In this document: positions 24,810-37,400 of the stretch, one piece after another
How positions within the stretch are numbered: the stretch's first letter is position 1
Layout of the letters: each line of letters opens with the position of its first letter
Source: Tubiluchus corallicola
Lineage: Eukaryota > Priapulida > Priapulimorpha > Priapulimorphida > Tubiluchidae
DNA length: 64,000 bases
Direction: 5' to 3'
NCBI GenBank assembly: GCA_030141605.1
Contig: JAQGDQ010000010.1
Location: 1,505,729-1,569,728 of the forward strand
Program-made: the position numbers and the translations under genes
The notes under the pieces: model-generated
Told to the model about the DNA's origin: nothing
The model's database searches: none
The model's input: the letters and a program-made list of their open reading frames with translations, nothing else

Positions 24810-27800
24810 ATGGACATAGTAGCAGATGGATCAAGCACTACTGCTCCTGTCACGGGAACTCTGCTTTCGTCAAGTGCACCAACCCCTGTCTCTATAGTGT
24901 ATGTTACTTCCACTGGACAGTCTATTCAAGTTCAGTCAGTTATTCAGCCAAATCAGTCGGTGATCCAGTCAGCCTCTGGACAAACTATTCAGGTTTTGAG
25001 AATAATAATCTACATTCTAACTGTACTAGTCTTCAAAAGAAATGTATGGTAATTGGTCGTGTTATGACATAAAGCAAAGTGTATTACAATGTCTTAGAAA
25101 TGCCAACAAAATTCGTTGTTTTATTGCATCAGAGAGCTTAAGGCTAATAACGGGAGACAAACCAGCACATTTCTGTCCTTGTTTAACTGGTATTATTAGC
25201 CTTACTAGCCAGACCAGTCTGTGTATAGTCATTTACAAAGTAAAACAATCTTAATAAGCAAGAAATAGAATAACTATCACAAATTTCACGAGGAAAAGAA
25301 AATGAAACTCATGAATGCGAAAAAGTGATGAAATGTACTTTTTTGGATTCTTAGCAATTTTGCACAGTTCAGCATTAAATGTAAAATTTTGCAAAGTATG
25401 GGGAAAGTAAACATGAAATGTCATTAATAGCACTCTTGTACTATGCATAGCAATGAAATTCTAGACTTGTCAACAAAAAGTTCAATTTAAGTAACTACTG
25501 TTTCGCTGTACAAGTATTTCTGGGAGTCAAATATGGATCATTTGTCTAGTAATATATACAAAGAAATGTATGGAGAACAAATCTAATATTTGGTAATAGG
25601 AAGTCTGTGTAAGGCAAATTTGACTGCAGTATACCCAAATAAAGAAGGATTAGTGGGCTAGAAAATGAAAATTGAGGCTTAAGATGTTTAAATAAGTGCA
25701 TTGAAATAAGTGCTTAAATGTGAGTTTACAGAACATAAACAAATTTAAAAGCTAAAAACTCGCTGAGCAAGTCAAAAAAGAAATTGTGTATTTCTTATCA
25801 GTAGTGAACATTTTACATAAAGGTTATTTTTAGACAGGTTAGGACTTCCTTTGACTTGCTTTGCCATCAGTACCAACCACAACACATGAAACTTGCAATG
25901 TATATATTACATTAAATAAGATTACAGTTATTGAAAATTAAGCACTTTTAGATGCTATTGACCTTTTTCATGTATATAAAAGTACATATTTATAATAAAA
26001 CATAGTGAAGTGCAATAGCAGCAAAAGAAAGCTCAGTAATTATCCAAATATTAATATAATTTTTTGATAATTTGATTTTAATACTTAAAAAAATTTCTGT
26101 GGCGTGAAATCCCCCCTGGACCGTTACCAGGGGCAAAGTGATCCATGACTTTCTGTTTCACACTCATTCTTACATCAAATGGCTGGCAAGTCTTCATATA
26201 AATTAGCAGGAACTACTAATTAATCAAATTTGAGTTAAGCACATGTAACTTTGTTTACCACCTTTATGTGTTTTTCATCCTTATCCAACGTCTATTGAGC
26301 GAGTAATTGCTTAGAACACTAAAGCAAGTAAACTGTAATTACTTTCTTTATAAAAACTGTCTGTCATTGGTCTTGCAACAGAAATCACCAATAAAAGAAC
26401 GAATTGCATCATCATTCTAAAAAGTAGAATTGTTTCTGAATTCTAGCAAAGGCTTGGCCTGTATGTATACTTGAGTGATTGAGTTAACCTAATAATAAAT
26501 TTAAAAATTTGGTTTTCGGTAACTGTTGGCATTCTATTTTACATTGTAACTAATTTAAAATTCTCTATTGTTCTTTTATATTGTTGAATTCTATGTTATT
26601 TTTAACCAAACTGACTGTATGAGCATTTCAGCGTAAAAACGAAGTTTATGATAGAATGCTAAACTAATGTATATATTTGGTTTCAAAGCATTCATTTGAC
26701 TGTCTTGTCATTTTTGAAAGGTCATTGAAGCTCAGCAAGATAGCACTTCTAACACAGACGAGTCTGAGGCAACAAGAAAAAGGAGGGAAATTCTTGCAAG
26801 AAGGCCATCATATAGGTAATAAAGATGTTTTTCTGCAATTCCATAAATATAATATGTTGTATGTGCTGTTGTAAAGGTATTTACCTCTTTGAAAAGTTGT
26901 TCCAACATTTTTTGATATATCAAGACAGCGCTTTGAAATTTTGCCCAGTTAGCTGTAAATCAATGCAACCAAATTTGAGGGCGATCAGCAGTAGGACCTA
27001 TGCAGGATTGGTATTCTTCAATCCAGCATCACAAACATAATTTTAGACGAGACCACCACCATTCAATATAGTAAAAAAATTGAGTTTATTAAAACCTAAA
27101 ACTTCTAATTGCTTCTTGATCAGTTATCCATTATTTGTTGTTTATTGGTCAATAATTCATTACTTATCATTTAACTGTCTCAAAATACATACAGATTCGT
27201 TATTAAAAGGCATATCTGTTCCCATGTTTCGACTGTTACTCTATTATCATTCTGTTTTATGTGTAATTAGAGTTTAGTATTTACAAAAAAATTAGGCAAT
27301 TTACGATTGGTACATGATTTTTTAATTAAAATTTAACAAAATTATCTCTGTCAGAAGGCTGCAGCTCTTGTTGATCTGACTAGATTTATTTTGTTCAGTC
27401 GGTTTCAACAATTTATTTATGAAAGCTTTCCACAACTCACATTTTCCCTAATTTAACTTTTAGAAAAATACTTAATGAATTGTCAGCAGCTGATGATCAT
27501 CAAGCTATAAATATTAGCAAGATTGAAGAAGAAGAAGGGCTTAGCAGCCAGGAAGAATCATCGCAAGACGGTGCTGCGGGAGAGATTGTTAATATGCCAA
27601 TACAGGCAGCAGGTGGAATCACAGGTCTGTAGAATTTTTCAGTTGTAAACTGTTTTTGGTATAATCTGAAATCCGACAGAGAGAGAGAGAGGGGGGGAAA
27701 GAGAGAGGGAGCCACTGTTTAAGTTCTAAATGATTTGGTACTTTTTATTGATTTTAAACAGTAGTTTAAAATAAGTTGCATTACTGCACTTCTCCTGTTT

Positions 27801-30597
27801 CTCTATAACAGTTGTACCAGCATCGGCACTACAATTTGCTACGAGTAGTACAGCTGGAGGTGACGCTGTGCAGGGACTACAAACACTCACAATGACTAAT
27901 GCTAACGGAGCTGCGGCTGCTGCAGCAGCGGCTGCCACTGGTCAAACAATTGTCCACTATGCTCAAAGTGCTGATGGACAAGTTTTCCAGATCCCAGGTC
28001 TAAAAGGTAATTTAAGTTTTTAAAACATGTAAATAATTATTCAGAATTTCTATTGGTGATTTTACTTTTCCAAAACATTTGAGCCACAATTCTAGTTCAG
28101 GCTGTAAGTTATTTTTCTTTCATATATTTTTTACCAGTTTTACAAGTCATAAATATTGTTTAATAGGTACGTTTGAGACAGGTGTATTAACTACCTGATT
28201 CTGGTATTGAATTAAATTAAAATTAACTTTTTTCGTTTCACAAAATAATGCACAACAATAACCACAGCCAGTCTGCAATGGTGCAATAGTTGAATAGTAC
28301 ACAGGTAAATAGGGCCTGAATGCTAGTAATAAGTGAAACGGAGAGAGAATAGCGATGGTAGAATGTGTAATGATGTGTACGTCCATAGCAAAATCGTTCA
28401 CAAGTTGACATTAAGCTTTTCGTGTTACTCACATATTTCTATTTTTCATGTGGATCATTTTTATACCAAGCTCATCACTCTATGTTATTTCTAAGCTGAG
28501 ATAATCCACATTGAAGTTGAGGTGCATGCTGCACACTGAAAAACATAGTCTTGAAAAAATTACTATTAAAGTTAGCCATTGTTTTTGTTGCATTTCTGAA
28601 AAACACTTAGCAACCGCACAAATGTTGGTTGCTATGGACTTTGCAAGAACACAGTGAAATTATGTTTAAATCCAGTAGATGACTCCTGGTGAAGATCTGG
28701 GCTTGGCAGTTATATAAATTAGGAACAATGGTGTACTAATTATAGAAATGGCGAAGTAAACTGGTACTCATTAGCCAACTTAAAGTGCTATGACAGGCTT
28801 AACAAGTCGTAGTTCAAAGAAAACCTCAACATTTATACAAAAAATGAGATAGTGCAATAACGGTCAGCAATGTAATTTGAAAACTGTGACAGTCAGTAAT
28901 AATGTTTTGAAGGCAACTGATAGACTGTTGAATGTTTTTGACATGCACAGTATTTTTAGAATTGAAATTTATTTTTTACATGGACATATAAAACATAATG
29001 TTGTTTCCATTACGGTCCAAGTGTGGTCAGTAATTACTAAGAATAGAAAATAACTTCGATACTATTATAAAAGAAAAAACACCAAGTTATAAATGCTTTA
29101 GAAAATAATTACAATACACCGAGATACATCCATACAAGATAAAATCAAGCACTTTTAAGCAGTAAACCTAAGCATTGTTAAGTGCCAAAATTTAGCACAC
29201 CCTTAGCAAAACGAAGCACATTAATTGCTAAAAATAAGCAACACTGTTATTGAAAAAAGAATTAAAGAAAGCGTTATATGATAAAGACAACACATTGTGA
29301 TACATCCATAATAAAATAAAGATTACAATAAAAGTTTAGCAATGCGTGAAATAAAGTATAATAATAATCAAACATTAGATTAAAACACATTATCACATGC
29401 ATGCTAAATAGAATCTGATACATAAAAAGTGGTATGTTTAAAAATAAATCAAAATGATGAAAGTGCCTTCAGTAAGGCTGTTTTTACTTGCGGTTGTGTC
29501 TCATTGAATCATAAATCTCTGTCTACATTATTATGCAATAATGCCACACTATACTGCAATGTTGGTTTGCTATATTCACTTCTAAGTTTAGTTAAATACA
29601 ATTACCTGCCACACACTTCAGTGAACGACTCCTCAGTTGTTTTGTCTTTGTGCACTTTCCTGGGCCTTATTTGACTTTGTATTTAGCAGGTGCAACAATT
29701 CAGTTAGCACAAGGGCAAGATGGACAGCTGATTGTTCCTGCCGACCTATCCGGGTATCAAATTAGGACTTCTTCTTCCTTGCCACAGGGAGTCGTGATGG
29801 CACAGAGTGCGATTGGAAGCCCGTCGCACGCAGTTGAGGAACAGACAAGAAAGCGCTCACTTCGATTGATGAAGAATAGGTGCACATTTTATTTAGAAAG
29901 AGAATTCCAAAATTATTGCTGTTTTTAAACTTTAATTAATACATTTTTATCCTTGGAACTTTTTAACCTTATCCTGTGTCTGTATAACCTGACTAGTGTT
30001 AGTTCTTTAAGCATTTATGTGTAATTGTCTTCTTTTTAGTACTTGGTTCTTAGATGTTTTATGAATTTTAATTTTAAATGTCTGTACACCAAACACCATT
30101 TTTATTGATTTTAGGTAATAAAATTTTATTATTTATGAAACCCTACCCTACTATTAAATGTACTTGTAACTGCACATATTTTTATGTTATTTATGATCTA
30201 GCTATCAAAATAAAAATAATCTATTCCTTGATTTGCCTCCCTAATATCCCTTTGACAGGCAAAACAAAGAAATCAATTTACACCACACAGATTTGCCTTC
30301 TCTTTATCGTTATATCACTTTTATTTTTGAAACAAAATTCTATATAACTTCTTGTTTACAGTTGTTATTGGTACGAATAATGTTAAAAATCTGACACAGA
30401 TAAATTGAATATCTAGGGCTTGTCGAAACTAAAATTTTTTTAAACTTATTAGGGAAGCAGCACGTGAATGTCGCAGAAAAAAGAAAGAGTATGTGAAGTG
30501 TCTCGAGAACAGAGTTGCCGTTTTGGAAAGTCAGAACAAAGCTTTAATAGAGGAACTGAAATCGCTAAAGGAGCTCTATTGTCAGAAGAGTGACTAG
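24810..30597 (+). CDS. CREB1: CREB/ATF1/CREM-family bZIP transcription factor (six coding exons)
   Basis: cAMP-response-element binding protein; binds TGACGTCA as a nuclear dimer and recruits CBP/p300 when phosphorylated. Exons: 24810-24992, 26721-26815, 27464-27624, 27812-28006, 29690-29879, 30453-30597; all junctions are GT-AG and phases match, giving 322 residues (human CREB1 is 327-341). Residues 1-61 are a Q/S/T-rich N-terminus. The kinase-inducible domain spans the exon 2/3 junction with RREILARRPSYRKIL; phosphoacceptor Ser91 corresponds to mammalian Ser133. Acidic, Gln-rich Q2-like regions follow, including nine alanines at 180-188. The basic region ends NREAARECRRKKK (274-286); zipper leucines are 292, 299, 306 and 313, and the protein ends LYCQKSD. 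Exon 4 is 195 nt with phase 1 at both ends, so it could be skipped in frame. ATG 24810 lies five bases after a good acceptor, which implies a spliced leader. Orthology is clear; one-to-one identity with CREB1 versus CREM/ATF1 is not meaningful outside vertebrates. Confidence 0.95.
26113..26133. other. GC-rich hairpin in CREB intron 1
   Basis: CCCCTGG (26113-26119) and CCAGGGG (26127-26133) form a perfect 7-bp stem with a 7-nt loop in otherwise AT-rich intron DNA. Confidence 0.5.
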
Positions 30598-30867
30598 ATG
30601 TGTTAGACTCAGGAAATCCATTCAGTGTTTGCCTGCTGTGATTCTATGCATTACTTCCCCTCATTTTGTAACTCTTTATCTTCATTTGCCTTGATGCAAA
30701 GGAATTTATTTTGATATAATATTGATATGTAGCAGTGAGTGATTTGCTGATGTAATCAGACTAATTAATTAGTCACAACAAGCCTCTGCACCATTTTTGA
30801 AGGTAATGTATCTGAACTATGAAGAAAAAAATGTTGTTAGAAAATTATTGTTTTCTTTAGCACTTAA

Positions 30868-30873
30868 AATAAA
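30868..30873 (+). terminator. Polyadenylation signal candidate for CREB
   Basis: AATAAA, 271 bp after the CREB stop codon. Further AATAAA copies downstream (for example near 31723) could extend the 3' UTR. Confidence 0.45.
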
Positions 30874-30899
30874 GAAACTAGTATAAAGAGCATGACATA

Positions 30900-32510
30900 C
30901 TCTCATATATCAGAATAATTGTGTGTTGTTAAAGTACACCATCTTTGAATGTTTCTCGGATACCAGTCCACATAGTAAACATGGCTAATGCAAGGCATAT
31001 GCAGCTACCACGTACGCATGTTGATTTCGCCACTGGCTACATAATGCAGTTCGATTTGCTGTAGTAGAGATGGTCCTTGACCAGAGGCAACACTCTTTTC
31101 GCATCTGGTAATTTGTAAAGCCTAAGAAACTGGTAGGAAAAATTATATTCTTTCGCCACTCAACAGTGCCCACTGCCCACAACTTTCATGCTCTACCCAC
31201 TGCCCATATTTTCACTAAGACGCTTCTTTCTATGTTCAGGACAAGCACTCTTATAAGACAGAGATGCCAGAAAAATAACCATAAAATTGGTTTGCTTGCT
31301 TTCCTGCCAAAATGTTCTCTAGACAAAATCAGTTCTAATTAGGCTATAAATATTTATGAGTGATAGTAGTTAAATCAAACAGAAGTGAAAAATTGTTAGC
31401 TTGCACTATATTCATACAAATTTGCTTTGGCAAAATTTGCCAAATGCACATTTTTATGCAATTGATATGAACAGTTAAAATGATTGCATGAAAACTGCAA
31501 ATGTTCCTGTTGGCCTAATTATTTCATTAATATTTGTATATAACTGTGTGTATATTATTTCTGAATGACAAATGTACAGTCTAGTAGGTAATGTGTTATA
31601 ACGATTTATAGTTTTTATGTGTGTTGAACCTGAACTAGTCAGTTAAAATGATCACACGCTCTTCTTTCTAAACAACTAGCAGTGGATTATAGGGTTTGTT
31701 TAACATTAAAACAGTAAACAATAAATTTTTATTCGAAAACTGAAAATATGCTCTAGTTGGGAAGAAAATTGGGCTTTGCATATAACTAAATAGATTTTTA
31801 AATTGCCCAATGAGCGATTATTAGCCTTGATGCTAATTATGAACCCATGTTTGTGTGTTACTCGATTAATAGCTTAATTTAGGCTGAGCTCGAGAAAGTA
31901 TTTTAAATGTTTCTGTTGGTAAAAACAAGTAGAATTACCAGCCAGTTTTTTCAGGGCTCTTAATGTAAGTTGCTTATTTCCAGTTTTATCTAGTAACTTA
32001 TGCTACCATTTTAAAATGCGTTATTTTCAAAATAAGAAAAGATTAGCTTCGCAGTTTACTATGTCAGTCAATGTACAGTTGTTATTTCAAATAAGACAGA
32101 ATGAATGTTATATTCGCACAGTTTTATTGTTTCAATGGTTTTTGATACACATTTTCTCACATCTCAACATTTTCTACAAAAATGAAAGTACAGAATTTCT
32201 GAATTTTTTCTTGTATATGTGCGTTATTAAAATCAGAATTTGAAAGTCGAAAATATTATTACCTTGCAACAAATAATGTGGCTTTGACTTAAGCTATTTG
32301 TACACTTACATTTTTAATACTGATAAAAATTGCAAAATATGCCACAATAGTCTTCTTAAATACAAAAACAATATCCACTTTATAATTATTAAATTTGTTA
32401 TACAGTGTATTGTTTATGCACTTAAATGCCACGAAAGAGTTCTACAGACATTACTTGCGATGAAAGTATACTATAAACATTGTACTAAGAGAATATGAAT
32501 TATCTAATGG
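30900..32510. other. Intergenic between convergent genes
   Basis: AT-rich DNA without a supported gene. Part may be a long CREB 3' UTR, and the missing last exon or 3' UTR of the minus-strand zinc-finger gene must lie in or left of 30.9-34.4 kb. Confidence 0.4.
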
Positions 32511-32657
32511 TAGTCATTTATATACAAATGTACAAGTACCAAAATAAACATAAAAGATGAAGATTACGGCCTTGCATCGTGATGGTAATCATTTGGATAC
32601 AAATGTACAAGTACCAAAATAAACAAAAGATGAAGATTACTGCCTTGCATCTTGATG
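32511..32657. repeat. Two-copy 75-bp tandem duplication
   Basis: Copies start at 32511 and 32586; they share ACAAATGTACAAGTACCAAA and GATGAAGATTAC with few changes. Confidence 0.85.
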
Positions 32658-33246
32658 ACAATGTAATAATGTAGCGAATAAAGCAGAAATTCAAATTGGA
32701 TACAGAATTATTATAACTATTACGGTGCTATTACAAGAGACAAAAATGACAGTACACTAATTCAGCTTTTTTGTATGAAATCACGGTCGGAGTATCAGTT
32801 TCATTTCGTGGAATTCTGCTGCAAAAAATACATAAAAATAAATTTGTTGTTTGGAACTAACAACAAGTCAACAACACTGTTGGATCATAATAGTTGTTAA
32901 AGACGACTGTATCATCTACTCTTTACAAGTGTATACTATTGATATACACATCTGGAGAATTACCACTTTCAAAGTCTTCAAAATAAAAGAATTCAGTCAG
33001 TTTGCAGTATCACCTGAAATTTCTTGCAGCGAGGTCAGCTATACAACATGTCACAATCACCATTGTTTCTATAAGACATCCTGTAACTTGTTCCAGGTAA
33101 TGTGACCAACTGCACTTCTTGCTGACAACCACTGTTTCACTCTAGTTAATTTTCTGAATATTTCTTTTACAGACAATTATTTATAACAGTTTTGTTGTGT
33201 GCACGGGCAATTGCTGTAGGTCAAAGCTTAAGTGTACCACAGCAAC

Positions 33247-33403
33247 GCGCCATCTTAACTACAACTGTCACAAGATGTAAAGCAAAGCTGTCTGCAACAT
33301 CAGTTCAGTAACTTCAGTTGTTTTACATCGAATTGTGCATTAGTCTGTGCATAGAGTGATTTACTAGCAAGATTTTGCTTGGGAACAAGAAAAAATGAAC
33401 CAG
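33247..33403 (+). other. Possible plus-strand first exon (unidentified)
   Basis: GCGCCATCTT at 33247-33256 is the complement of a YY1-type AAGATGGCGC motif, common near transcription start sites. At 33395 an ATG encodes Met-Asn-Gln and is followed at 33404 by a good donor, GTAAGG. If real this would be the start of a gene running antisense through the zinc-finger locus. No downstream exon was found. Confidence 0.15.
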
Positions 33404-33566
33404 GTAAGGTTCTAGCTAGTTGTTAAAACTGATACAATTACAATAGCATGGGCAGCGAGACAAGTGTACACAAATACATTGTCTGGTATACTTAACCTTA
33501 GACCATTTCATAATTAATTACTGGAACCGTGAAACGGCTTATTAACAGGCCTGCAGAGTAGACATA

Positions 33567-34224
33567 CAATCAAACCTCTTTATACTATTCACTTTGGGAC
33601 GGGAAAAAGTTGGCGTTATAGCGAGTTAGGCATTATAACGAGGTGTGTTAAATTTGCCATTGACAAATCACAAAACTGTCAGGTAAGTGTACACAGATTA
33701 TAGTCCACGGTTATCACTAAGGATAATTTAATGACTCACCAAGAACATTTTCTTTACATAAACGTGTGTTGTACTCAACTATATAATCTGTAGGCCTACT
33801 GCTCCACTAAACACTTGTGGCGAAAAACGAATCATATGTTTTCTGTCAGTTACTATTATGACAGCACATTGACAATAATATCGGAGCTATCAATCCTTTA
33901 CTATTGTGAAAATACAGTGAACAGAACAGCTTGAAAACAATCAAAGAATGATAACACTTATTATTTTGCACGACACATGACATCTGCATATTGTAGGTGA
34001 GCCAGCGGAGCTTATAACAGCCTTCGGTGGCTGGCATAATGTCAAGGTCTCCTGTGTGGTGGGCGGAATTTCCCCATTGAACATATACATTAATTTACCC
34101 GGCGGATAGTGGATAACGGGTGGCGGTATAACTGGTTATTTTTATAGCAGTTGAATACAACCATTTTGTTCCTGACCATTTTGCAGGCGGTACACGAGTT
34201 TGGCAGTACAACTAGGTTTGATGG
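33567..34224. mobile_element. 658-bp Tc1/mariner-like MITE (pogo/Tigger type)
   Basis: Left end CAATCAAACCTCTTTATACT and right end (complement) CCATCAAACCTAGTTGTACT form imperfect terminal inverted repeats. Both are flanked by TA (33565-33566 and 34225-34226), the duplication made by Tc1/mariner transposases. The subterminal sequence (GTTATAGCGAG, CATTATAACGAGG on the left; complement of the right TTATACCGCC) resembles pogo/Tigger-type ends. There is no transposase frame, so it is non-autonomous. It lies just beyond the last exon found for the minus-strand zinc-finger gene. Confidence 0.75.
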
Positions 34225-34400
34225 TATTTTACACAAACACTGACAAAACGCTGCAGCAATAAGACTTGTGTATAAAAACAGTTTAAAGTAGTTTCAAGAA
34301 AAATTAACTAATTTTGTAACTTACTTCGCATATTTTTAATTTACATGTAACCGATCACGCAATCATTTTTATGATTAAAAGAAAAATCATAAGTTCATAC

Positions 34401-37400
34401 CGGATGATCAGCAGTAGCGCCGTCTAAGCGATACTGCAGAAGCGCTTGCGTTAAAGCATTCGAAACTTCTAATGCCATAGCTGCCTCTGTCTCGTTATTC
34501 ACAATGCAATTTGACTAGAAAACAAGAGTCAGTTATAAGCAAAACACCTGTGCTACCACACGCAATGCACTGAAGTTGACAGGATATAACCACTGCTTTA
34601 TAACATTTTTACACATTCCTGTCTGAATTATTTATTGCCGTTTCTTGTATTCAAACAAACTTTGAAAAAAAATTTCTGTGGACAGAGAGCACGATGATTT
34701 TCTGTAATTACACAACAATTACTAAGGACTTTTCACTAACAATTGCTCCAAACAATGCCAACCACAGCCACTTTTAGTGACTTTACTATAACATTTACAT
34801 TTAGCTTACTAAATGAAACAATTTTGTTTATTTATTATTACACTGGCTCTTATGTTTCTTTGTGTATTCTAGATATTAACTATTCTTGTTACCAAATTAT
34901 TAGTCTTGATTATTATCCAAAAACATTTAAAAGCATACCAAATTAGTGAGAAGATCCACGACTCCAGCTGGATTTGACTGGAGTGATGAGCCACTAGGTG
35001 GATCCATTCGACGAGTTGTTGGTTCTCGTACGAAAGGTCCATCGCGATCTGATGATCGACTAGCATGTCCTAGAGGTGAACGAGATCGTGACCGTTCCGG
35101 GGGTACACGATGACGACGTTCATATGGATCGTCATATGGAGGAACTCTACGACCATATGGTTTTTCTTCACCACCATATCTATCAGAAATTGGGTCTAGC
35201 CTGTAAAAATATGCCATAAACGATACCTTAACACGTGAAAACCTCAGAAAAATCTGAGAAATCTTAATATCTAGCACGTATGACTGAGACTTCTTACACT
35301 TTCTATAAGACATGCTGGAAAATCTCCTTGAGGAAAAACAAACATTCTGATTTTCTTTCACTATATCTACCAGTATAAACTTCCTATTTTCTGATACTGA
35401 AAAAACACAAACAGAACCACAAATTTTAGGTCCTATTAAACCAGAAATAACAGGTGACTTGTCCATATTATGCAGAAATACCTACCAACATTCTGCAGAA
35501 CACTCTTACCCATATATGACTCTCAGACAAAACAAACTAATGACAGTCACTTTTGACTGCTAAATAAGTAACTCTGCGTGCACTCCCTACAGTCCACAAT
35601 CATGGACTGCATATATCGACGACAACTTTGATTTTGATTTCTTCCAACCACAATGCCTCTTAAACACTGTTTACAGTGACAAGCACAGATTGCAGATATG
35701 TGACATCTGCAATCCAGCTCATAACAAAAGTACTAAGAGAGAACTAAACTTCATGAGATTGTTAAAAATACCTTCTAGGTAGCAGTCTTGGGAGAGATTC
35801 TGTGCCTCGCTCATACCGACTGTAGGGCCATGTATCCTCTTGAATGCCATACCTAAAAAAACTCCATTAGCAAATCTGTTGGCAAAATATAGGTGAAATA
35901 GGTTTATAAAACACTTATAAGTGAATTAGACTACAGCTTGACAAGGCAGAAACAAAAGGGGAAGCAGTGGTGGTCAAAAACGCAAAGTACTTTTATTACA
36001 ACATTCCATCATTGGTTCAAAATAGCCCATTTCAAGAGCCACTTTCCCTTCTTTGCAATATGTAGGAATCTGCTACAGATTTTCTTTAATAAATTTTAAA
36101 CTATTCTTTAATATAATTTTAGACAGAAGAAATGTTACATTTATAGACGATAGTTACCCATCATTTGGTGGATAATCTCGATGAGGTCGTCTCTGTCCAT
36201 ATGGATCGTAAGGGACGGGTCTGTCGTAATACGGATCTCGAGGCACTCTTCTCATTAAGTCTTGTCTTTCCTGGACACTGCTGTGTCCATAATCTCGCAC
36301 TTCACCAAACGTACTCGCAGGGCCTATACACGCAGAGCAAATATGTTAAAGGGCACTCCAAATGATGTTTTTGAATAAAACTTCAGTGTTAGTTTCTTAA
36401 ATTACTCTAATTCAATTAACAACAGTCAGAAAGCATAGTCACATTTCAGAGTATTGCTGGCAGCACTCCAGCTGCTTTACAAACCATTCCTGCCAAAGTA
36501 GGATATTTTTATAATGAGAACTCTGACATCAACTAAAGGTCAAATTACAAGGGTAACAACGAGTGAGCTTACCTTTAGAATCCCGCATTTGACCAAACAT
36601 TTTCTGAGTTACAGCTCTGACTTCATCTATAAAAGCAATTTGCTCTTTCTTAAATGATATGAAAAACTGTTATGCCATTGCTAAAATTAGAAGAGGCAAA
36701 TGCTCAACTGAGATGAAAGTGATTAGGACAATGACGTGATTTTCCTTTTTAAAATTAAGCCCCATGCTTTGTGTACACTAAAAGTTTTCCAGAGCAGTTT
36801 TACATACATTCTACATGAATATAATATCAAATTTCAAATAACTACTGTACGTTAGAATGGTGACAGTGTAGCAACAATGAAAATAATAAAACCACACCGT
36901 ATGCAATAAGACACTTAGCGTGAAACTTTCGACTGAAAAATGTGCCCACTGTGTTTTTGCAATGAAAATACAGATTTAACCTATTTTCCTACCTTCAATG
37001 GCTTTCCGGGATCCTAGTGGTAACTGATCATGCTGTTGTACTTGTCGGCGCATATTCGTATCTTTGGGCGTTTTTACAATTCCTGCATTAGCTGTCATGC
37101 TGGGAACCAATTCTACGATAACTCTGACCACTCCCTGTCCATCTTCTTGTTCCATTATCCTCGCAAATGCCTCGGCAGCAGCAGTCTGTTCTGATTTCTT
37201 GTTTCCGGCCGATTTCATCTGAGTGTACAAATCTGGTCTGAGGGTTTTCTGCAATAGTTAAAAGAAAAGAGTGATGCTAACACCCATGGCATCTCATACA
37301 ATAATAAAATGCAAAAATGCACTTTGAAGACTAATTCTTATTTGATAATCTATTACTATAACGAAATGCAGAAATTCCATGTATGCCAGCCAACGCAGTG

